From positions 1 to 64,000 of the forward strand of contig JARLIS010000058.1 of NCBI GenBank assembly GCA_031291615.1: a stretch of DNA of 64,000 bases, given 5' to 3'. Below the pieces are notes generated by a model. That model searched no databases, was not told the origin of the DNA, and saw nothing but the letters and a program-made list of their open reading frames with translations. This DNA comes from Parvibaculum sp. Lineage in GTDB: Bacteria; Pseudomonadota; Alphaproteobacteria; Parvibaculales; Parvibaculaceae. Every line of letters begins with the position of its first letter. Position 1 is the stretch's first letter. This document shows positions 59,480-64,000 of this stretch, one piece after another. The position numbers and the translations under genes are program-made.

Positions 59480-60751
59480 ATGATATCGCAGGACATCGCC
59501 AACACGATTGTCGATCCGAGGGCCTATGCGGAAGAAAAGCCCATAGACGAGGCTTTCGCCTATCTGCGCAAGGAAGCGCCTTTCGCCAAGGCGCAGCCTG
59601 AAGGCTTCGACCCGTTCTGGGTGGTGACGAAACATGCCGACATTCTCGAAGTCGAGCGCCAGAACGATCTCTTCCACAATGGAGATGCAGCGGCGACGCT
59701 GACGCCCATCGACGTCGACCGCAAGGTGCGCGAGCTGATGGGGGGCAGTCCGCATCTCGTGCGCTCGCTAGTGCAGATGGACAATCCCGACCACATGGCC
59801 TACCGGCGTCTGACGCAGGCCTGGTTTCTGCCGCAGAACCTGAAGAAGCTCGACGCGCGCATCCGCGACATCGCCAAGGTTTTCATCGACCGCATGGCCG
59901 ACATGGGCGGCGAGTGCGATTTCGCGAAAGACGTCGCGCTCTATTTCCCGCTGCACGTCATCATGGAAGTGCTCGGCGTGCCGGAAGCCGACGAGCCGCG
60001 CATGCTGAAGCTGACGCAGGAGCTTTTCGGCAGCAACGATCCCGATCTCAACCGCGCCGGCAAGGAGAACCCGACTTTCGAGGACGGTCTTGCCGCCATG
60101 CAGGCGACCATCGGCGACTTCATCACCTATTTCAACGCCATGACCGAAGATCGCCGCGCCAATCCGCGCGAGGATCTTTCAACCGTCATCGCCAATGGCC
60201 AGATCAACGGCCAGCCGCTCGATCATTTCGCCGCCATGTCCTACTACATCATCGCGGCGACGGCAGGGCACGACACGACGTCGAACACGACGGCCAGCGG
60301 ATTGTGGGCGCTCATCGAGCGTCAGGATCAGTTGAAGCGGTTGCAGGGCGATCTCTCGCTCATCCCCTCGTTCATGGAAGAGACGATCCGCTGGGCGACG
60401 CCGGTGAAGCATTTCATGCGCTCGGCGACGGCCGATGCCGAAGTGCGCGGGCAGAAGATCGCCAAAGGCGACTGGATGATGCTCTGCTATCCGTCCGGCA
60501 ATCGCGACGAAGAGGTTTTCGACAAGCCTTTCGAGTTCCGCATCGACCGCACGCCCAACAAGCAGCTCGCCTTCGGTTATGGTGCGCATGTCTGCATCGG
60601 CCAGCATCTGGCGCGCATGGAAATGCGCATCTTCTGGGAGGAGCTTCTGTCGCGTCTGAAGTCGGTTGAATTTGCGGGCACGCCGAAGCTCTCGCAGTCG
60701 AATTTCGTCTGCGGCCCGAAGTCGATCCCGATCCGCTACAAGATGAACTAG
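59480..60751 (+). CDS. Cytochrome P450 monooxygenase
   Basis: 423 residues, soluble bacterial P450 with no membrane anchor. The I-helix reads IAATAGHDTTSNTTASGLWAL (AGxDTT oxygen-activation motif), the K-helix EETIRWATP (ExxR), and the heme loop AFGYGAHVCIGQHLARMEMRIF has the Cys thiolate ligand. HMRSATADAEVRGQKI and YPSGNRDEEVFDKPFEFRIDRTPN are typical of class I bacterial P450s. The CYP family cannot be fixed by eye; AGHDTTSNT differs from the GNDTTRNS pattern I associate with CYP153 alkane hydroxylases. A rubredoxin gene follows 21 bases later. Confidence 0.93.
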   Translation: MISQDIANTIVDPRAYAEEKPIDEAFAYLRKEAPFAKAQPEGFDPFWVVTKHADILEVERQNDLFHNGDAAATLTPIDVDRKVRELMGGSPHLVRSLVQMDNPDHMAYRRLTQAWFLPQNLKKLDARIRDIAKVFIDRMADMGGECDFAKDVALYFPLHVIMEVLGVPEADEPRMLKLTQELFGSNDPDLNRAGKENPTFEDGLAAMQATIGDFITYFNAMTEDRRANPREDLSTVIANGQINGQPLDHFAAMSYYIIAATAGHDTTSNTTASGLWALIERQDQLKRLQGDLSLIPSFMEETIRWATPVKHFMRSATADAEVRGQKIAKGDWMMLCYPSGNRDEEVFDKPFEFRIDRTPNKQLAFGYGAHVCIGQHLARMEMRIFWEELLSRLKSVEFAGTPKLSQSNFVCGPKSIPIRYKMN

Positions 60752-60772
60752 CAACGGTCAGGGAGGCGTTCG

Positions 60773-60949
60773 ATGGCGGCGACGCGCAAATGGGAATGCC
60801 AGACCTGCGGCTTCATCTATGACGAGGCCGAAGGTCTTCCCGACGAGGGCATTGCGCCCGGCACGGCATGGGAAGACGTGCCGGACGATTGGGTCTGTCC
60901 CGATTGCGGCACGGAGAAGAGCGGCTTCGAGATGATCGAGGTCGCCTGA
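60773..60949 (+). CDS. Rubredoxin
   Basis: 58 residues from an ATG with GGGAGG seven bases upstream. Four Cys in two pairs bind one iron: [16 protein letters not shown] and [20 protein letters not shown], with the aromatic residues and PDD/W of classical rubredoxin and a standard ~16-residue N-terminal arm. It lies immediately after the P450 gene in the same direction, so it is the likely electron donor in the operon. Rubredoxins usually feed AlkB-type hydroxylases, so the pairing with a P450 is notable. No rubredoxin or ferredoxin reductase gene is adjacent. Confidence 0.93.
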   Translation: MAATRKWECQTCGFIYDEAEGLPDEGIAPGTAWEDVPDDWVCPDCGTEKSGFEMIEVA

Positions 60950-61071
60950 CTTCAAGGCGCCATAAGTAACGTTGCGTCGGCGCAGCGAGTTGACCCGGCC
61001 TCCGGCCGGCTTCATTCTACGTTCAATCAGAATAATAAATCCGGCCAATGCGCCGGAGCAGGGAGGCTTTA

Positions 61072-62178
61072 GTGCTCACGAAAGCGGACGATTTCCCCAT
61101 TCATCAATTGCCGGAGCCCATCGCGTTTTCGGGCACCGACCGCAATTTCTACGATCGCTATTTCTTCAACGGCTACACGAAGACGGGCGATGTTTTCTTC
61201 GCCGCCGCGCTCGGCGTCTATCCGCATGTGAACATCATGGATGCGTCCTTCTGCATCGTTCACAAGGGTATGCAGTACAATATTCATGCCTCGCGGCATC
61301 TGAACATGGAGCGCATGGATACGCATGTTGGACCGATCGCCATTGAGGTTGTCGAGCCGCTGAAGGTCTTGCGCATCACGGTCGGCGACAACGACCAGGG
61401 CATCAAGGCAGACGCCACATTCCGCGCCCGCGCGCTGCCGCTGAAGGAGCCGCGTTTCACGCGTCGCAACGGTCCGCGCGCGCTCATGGACCTGACGCGC
61501 ATGACGCAGAATGGAACGTGGGAAGGCTGGGTCGAGATCAAGGGCGAGCGGATCGAGGTGAAGCGAGACCAGTATGTCGGCACCCGCGACCGCTCCTGGG
61601 GTGTGCGTCCGCTCGGCGCGCCCGACGCGCAGCCGATGGTGCCGCCGATGGAGTTCCAGTTCTACTGGCTCTGGGCGCCGCTCAATTTCGACGATTGCAT
61701 CACGCTCTTTCACGTCAATGAGGATGAGCATGGCGAGGCGTGGAACAGCAGCGCCGTCATTTGCGGCCTTGGCGAACAAGAACCGGAAGAGATGTGGAAG
61801 TCTCATGCCGAACTGAAGTTCGTTCCCGGCTCCCGCCATGCGAGCGCCGCGTCGCTTTTTTACGAGCATCGCAAGGGCGGCATCACGCGCATCGATCTTA
61901 CGCCCAAGTGGAACTTCTCGATGATGGGGCTCGGCTACAGCCATCCCGAATTCGGTCACGGCATGCATAAGGGGCCGCTTGTCGTCGGCGGAGAGAGCTT
62001 CAAGCTCGCAGACCAGACCTATCTGCCGCCGCATCTGCATATTCAGGCTTTCGTCACCGCTAAGATGACGTCGCCCGACGGTTCGACGCGCGAGGGCTCG
62101 GGCATTCTCGAACAGCTCATTGCCGGCCCGCATGCGCCGTCGGGCTTCACGGGCGCTCTCGATCCGGCGAAGGGATGA
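61072..62178 (+). CDS. CrtC/AttH-like (DUF7064/7065-type) protein of P450 operon
   Basis: A GTG at 61072 with GGGAGG upstream gives 368 residues, (V)LTKADDFPIHQLPEPIAFSGTDRNFYDRYFF. The rest is beta-rich with many Trp/Tyr (FNGYTKTGDVFFAAALGVYPHVNIMDASFCI, GTWEGWVEIKGERIEVKRDQYVGTRDRSWGVR, FQFYWLWAPLNFDDC). This two-lipocalin-like layout resembles hydroxyneurosporene-hydratase-like proteins found beside P450 and phosphotransferase genes in actinobacteria and sphingomonads. That assignment is from memory and moderate. DRSWGVRPLG is the most conserved-looking stretch. No catalytic role can be stated. Confidence 0.6.
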   Translation: MLTKADDFPIHQLPEPIAFSGTDRNFYDRYFFNGYTKTGDVFFAAALGVYPHVNIMDASFCIVHKGMQYNIHASRHLNMERMDTHVGPIAIEVVEPLKVLRITVGDNDQGIKADATFRARALPLKEPRFTRRNGPRALMDLTRMTQNGTWEGWVEIKGERIEVKRDQYVGTRDRSWGVRPLGAPDAQPMVPPMEFQFYWLWAPLNFDDCITLFHVNEDEHGEAWNSSAVICGLGEQEPEEMWKSHAELKFVPGSRHASAASLFYEHRKGGITRIDLTPKWNFSMMGLGYSHPEFGHGMHKGPLVVGGESFKLADQTYLPPHLHIQAFVTAKMTSPDGSTREGSGILEQLIAGPHAPSGFTGALDPAKG

Positions 62179-63224
62179 CGGGCATGGAGGATGTAGCCAC
62201 GCGTTTTGCCGCCTATTTGCAGCATCGGATGCCCGCCGTCTCGAATGTCGAGGTTTCCGGCCTCAGCCGCATCTATGGCGGCGCGAGCCGCGAGACCTAT
62301 CGCTTGCAGGCGACGTGGGAAGAGGGCGGCGTCAAGGTCGTGCGCCCGCTGATCCTGCGCCGCGATCCGGTGGCGAGCCTCATCGAGACCGAACGCGACA
62401 TTGAATATAACGCCTATGTCGCCTTTCATCCGACCGGCTTGCCGGTGCCCGAGCCGCTCTTTCTCGAAACCGATCTGAAATGGCTCGACCGTCCTTTCTT
62501 CGTGATGGAGCAGATCGTCGACAGCGCCGCCGGCTCGGCCTTCAATGCCGACCCCTATGGCGGGAACGCCGAAAGGATCGGCCGTCAGTTCTGGTCGCAT
62601 CTCGGCAAGATCGCCGGGGCCGACCCGAAGGCCATCGGCTTTGCGAGCGCTCTCGAAGCGGTCGCGCCCGGCGATTGCTGGCGCGTCGAGCTTGCGAAAT
62701 GGGAAAAGGTTATCGACGAAGACGAGCTTTCTCCTCAGCCCATCGCGCGTGCGGGCATTCGCTGGCTGAAGCGAAATCCGCCGCCGCCCGCAGCGAAGAT
62801 TTCCGTGGTGCATGGCGACTACCGCACAGGGAATTTTCTGTTCAACGGAAACGGCGACATCACCGCGATCCTGGATTGGGAGATGTGCCATCTCGGCGAT
62901 CCGCTGGAAGATATAGGCTGGGCCTTGAGCAGGCTCTGGTCGCAGGAAGCGGAAGAACGGCCGGGCGGCATGATCGACCGCGAGGAAGCACTGCGCATCT
63001 GGCAGGAAGCGAGCGGGATCAAGATCGATCGCAAGGCTCTCCTCTGGTGGGAGATATTCAACATGGTGAAGGGGCTGGCGATCTGGATTTCCGCCGCGAA
63101 GGAATATGAGTCCGGCACGAACCTCGATCCCATTCTGGCCTTTGCCAGCTGGATACCGACCGACCGTCACAACCGCATTCTGGCGCATTGCCTAGCCGAT
63201 CTCTCCAGGGGGGCCCACGCATGA
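62175..63224 (+). CDS. APH-fold phosphotransferase family protein (ACAD10/11-like)
   Basis: 349 residues with a kinase-like APH fold. VSGLSRIYGGASRETYRL holds the Gly-rich ATP loop, PLILRRDP the Lys-equivalent strand, FFVMEQIVDSAAG the hinge, and KISVVHGDYRTGNFLFNGNGDITAILDWEMCHLGDPLEDIGWAL the catalytic HGDxxxxN and Mg-binding DWE motifs. This form (HGDYRxGNF...DWEMCHLGDP) is that of the phosphotransferases paired with acyl-CoA dehydrogenases, rather than antibiotic kinases. By analogy it may phosphorylate a hydroxylated substrate, which would fit a P450 product. The start overlaps the previous stop (ATGA). Confidence 0.87.
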   Translation: MTGMEDVATRFAAYLQHRMPAVSNVEVSGLSRIYGGASRETYRLQATWEEGGVKVVRPLILRRDPVASLIETERDIEYNAYVAFHPTGLPVPEPLFLETDLKWLDRPFFVMEQIVDSAAGSAFNADPYGGNAERIGRQFWSHLGKIAGADPKAIGFASALEAVAPGDCWRVELAKWEKVIDEDELSPQPIARAGIRWLKRNPPPPAAKISVVHGDYRTGNFLFNGNGDITAILDWEMCHLGDPLEDIGWALSRLWSQEAEERPGGMIDREEALRIWQEASGIKIDRKALLWWEIFNMVKGLAIWISAAKEYESGTNLDPILAFASWIPTDRHNRILAHCLADLSRGAHA

Positions 63225-63670
63225 AGCCGCAAGTTCCAAACGTCCTGCGGGGTTTTGTCGGTACGCTGCTTACCGAAATTCTGCCCAATCTCAGTGCCGA
63301 ATATTCGATGGGCAATGCGGCTGTGATGTGTCAGTCCCTGTCGGTCATTGCCGACGAGTTCGAGCGAGGCGCCGAAATCCGCTTCCGCGAAAACGAGGAA
63401 ATGCGCGCGCTCTTTGCCGAAGCCGCGAAAATCGTCGCCGACAAGGGGCTCGCGACGCGCCTTCTCGACGCCTCGACGGGCCGGGACGCCTCGCTCCTCA
63501 TTTCCGCCCTCGACCGGTCGAATGCGGCGCTCGCGTCGCTGCTGATCGAGCTTCAGGTCGCGCTTGAAGGCATGACGGGTGCATCGGTTCACGCCTTCGA
63601 GAGCAAGGTGTGGGACTACCTCGTCACCGCGGCCGACCGTCGCAAGTTCACGCTTCCGAGCTTCGGCTAG
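63221..63670 (+). CDS. Conserved small helical protein, last gene of P450 operon
   Basis: 149 residues from the ATG at 63221, which overlaps the phosphotransferase stop (ATGA). The sequence is helical with no signal peptide: VLRGFVGTLLTEILPNLSAEYSMGNAAVMCQSLSVIADEFER, then EMRALFAEAAKIVADKGLATRLLDAS and LISALDRSNAALASLLIELQVALEGM. No domain is recognised. The overlap with the phosphotransferase gene indicates co-translation and a linked function. The conserved-looking YSMGNAAVM segment might line a small ligand site. I would not assign a role. Confidence 0.65.
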   Translation: MKPQVPNVLRGFVGTLLTEILPNLSAEYSMGNAAVMCQSLSVIADEFERGAEIRFRENEEMRALFAEAAKIVADKGLATRLLDASTGRDASLLISALDRSNAALASLLIELQVALEGMTGASVHAFESKVWDYLVTAADRRKFTLPSFG

Positions 63671-64000
63671 GCGGTTTCTCCCGCCTCCTTTGCCGGTTTT
63701 TCCGTCGCGCGTCGTTGCGTCTGACCGAAGAAGGCTTCGCGGTCGTCTTCGGCGGCGCGGGTGGCCGCGCGAATGCGTAAAATGTCCTTTCGCGCGACAA
63801 GGCCGACAAGTCGGTGTTCGCCGCGCGTGACGACGGGGACGCGGCCCACATCCGTTTCGACCATCCGGTCGGCGAGGCGGCCAAGCACCTCTTCCGGATA
63901 GCCGACGACAAGCGAGGCGTCGGACGCGACGTCGTAGAGTGTCGCCTCTTTCCCCCGGGTGTCGGTTCTCCAGCGCAAGACGTCGGCCCGCGTCGCCATT
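63667..64000 (-). CDS. CBS-domain protein, C-terminal part (probably ClC-type chloride channel; runs off window)
   Basis: Only the C-terminal ~110 codons are inside the window; the real start lies beyond 64000, and the ATG at 63999 is likely internal. The segment DASLVVGYPEEVLGRLADRMVETDVGRVPVVTRGEHRLVGLVARKDILRIRAAT is the second half of a CBS pair, followed by a charged tail (RAAEDDREAFF). The RLVGLVARKDILRxRxxTRAAExxRxAFF pattern is one I associate with the cytoplasmic tail of bacterial ClC chloride channels. Other CBS proteins remain possible. The stop overlaps the convergent neighbour's stop by four bases. Confidence 0.65.
   Translation of the reverse strand, partial: MATRADVLRWRTDTRGKEATLYDVASDASLVVGYPEEVLGRLADRMVETDVGRVPVVTRGEHRLVGLVARKDILRIRAATRAAEDDREAFFGQTQRRATEKPAKEAGETA

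Overview
The window is high-GC chromosomal DNA from an alphaproteobacterium, probably of the order Hyphomicrobiales; a Parvibaculum-like organism is my best guess, from gene content rather than any search. Support comes from a circularly permuted two-piece tmRNA with an ANDNY...LAA tag, an alphaproteobacterial-type SspB, linked hflK-hflC-DUF2065-degP, a complete mreBCD-mrdA-rodA operon, and a P450 plus rubredoxin cluster. Genes are tightly packed, often with ATGA or TGATG overlaps. I see no phage, integrase, transposase or CRISPR array.

Layout. 1-2100 (minus): start of fumC, sspB, a DJ-1/PfpI protein and the permuted ssrA. 2157-8046 (plus): a DUF1287 protein with an in-frame stop, the coupled set thyA - 46-residue membrane microprotein - folA - dienelactone hydrolase, class III alcohol dehydrogenase, a GNAT protein and a flavin amine oxidase. 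8131-10158: an SMP-30 protein and two tandem paralogous small secreted proteins, each with its own terminator. 10166-17237: Mrp/ApbC (minus), hflK-hflC-DUF2065-degP (plus), serB (minus), miaA (plus). 17383-20814: ilvB-ilvH-ilvC. 20898-23585: an Asp/Glu racemase-family protein, then an iron-uptake pair (cupredoxin plus an FTR1 permease fused to an outer-membrane-barrel-like domain) behind a Fur-like site. 23590-25678 (minus): a lipase-like hydrolase and a CDF metal exporter with an SmtB/ArsR repressor and its operator. 25810-28078: purT and a LysR regulator. 28455-34319: rod-shape operon mreB-mreC-mreD-mrdA-rodA, followed by an ATP-grasp gene and tRNA-Lys(CUU).

35594-41173: SDR, a Cys-rich secreted protein, greB, an RhlE-type helicase, a glycosyltransferase-like protein and a CorA transporter. 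41368-47973: an operon resembling the arn (L-Ara4N lipid A) system with arnA split into two genes and no arnB, ending in a histidine phosphatase. 47970-51122: a threonine/serine dehydratase broken by an in-frame TAG, a CheZ-like phosphatase, an FAH-family protein and a methyltransferase. 51122-51240 is a MITE-like palindromic element. 51244-54375 (minus): GT4 glycosyltransferase - methyltransferase - alpha/alpha-barrel protein. 54575-57597 (minus): epoxide hydrolase, FAD oxidoreductase, DUF423. 57666-58702: a cupin gene broken by an in-frame TAG and a coupled GNAT. 58720-63670: TetR regulator divergent from a P450 - rubredoxin - CrtC-like - phosphotransferase - small protein operon. The window ends in the C-terminal part of a CBS-domain, probably ClC-type, protein.

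The most unusual observations are three genes each interrupted by a single in-frame stop with an intact frame beyond it, the FTR1/beta-barrel fusion with an internal signal-peptide-like segment, and the P450 operon with a dedicated rubredoxin. All functional calls rest on reading the sequence and on family knowledge; no database search was run.
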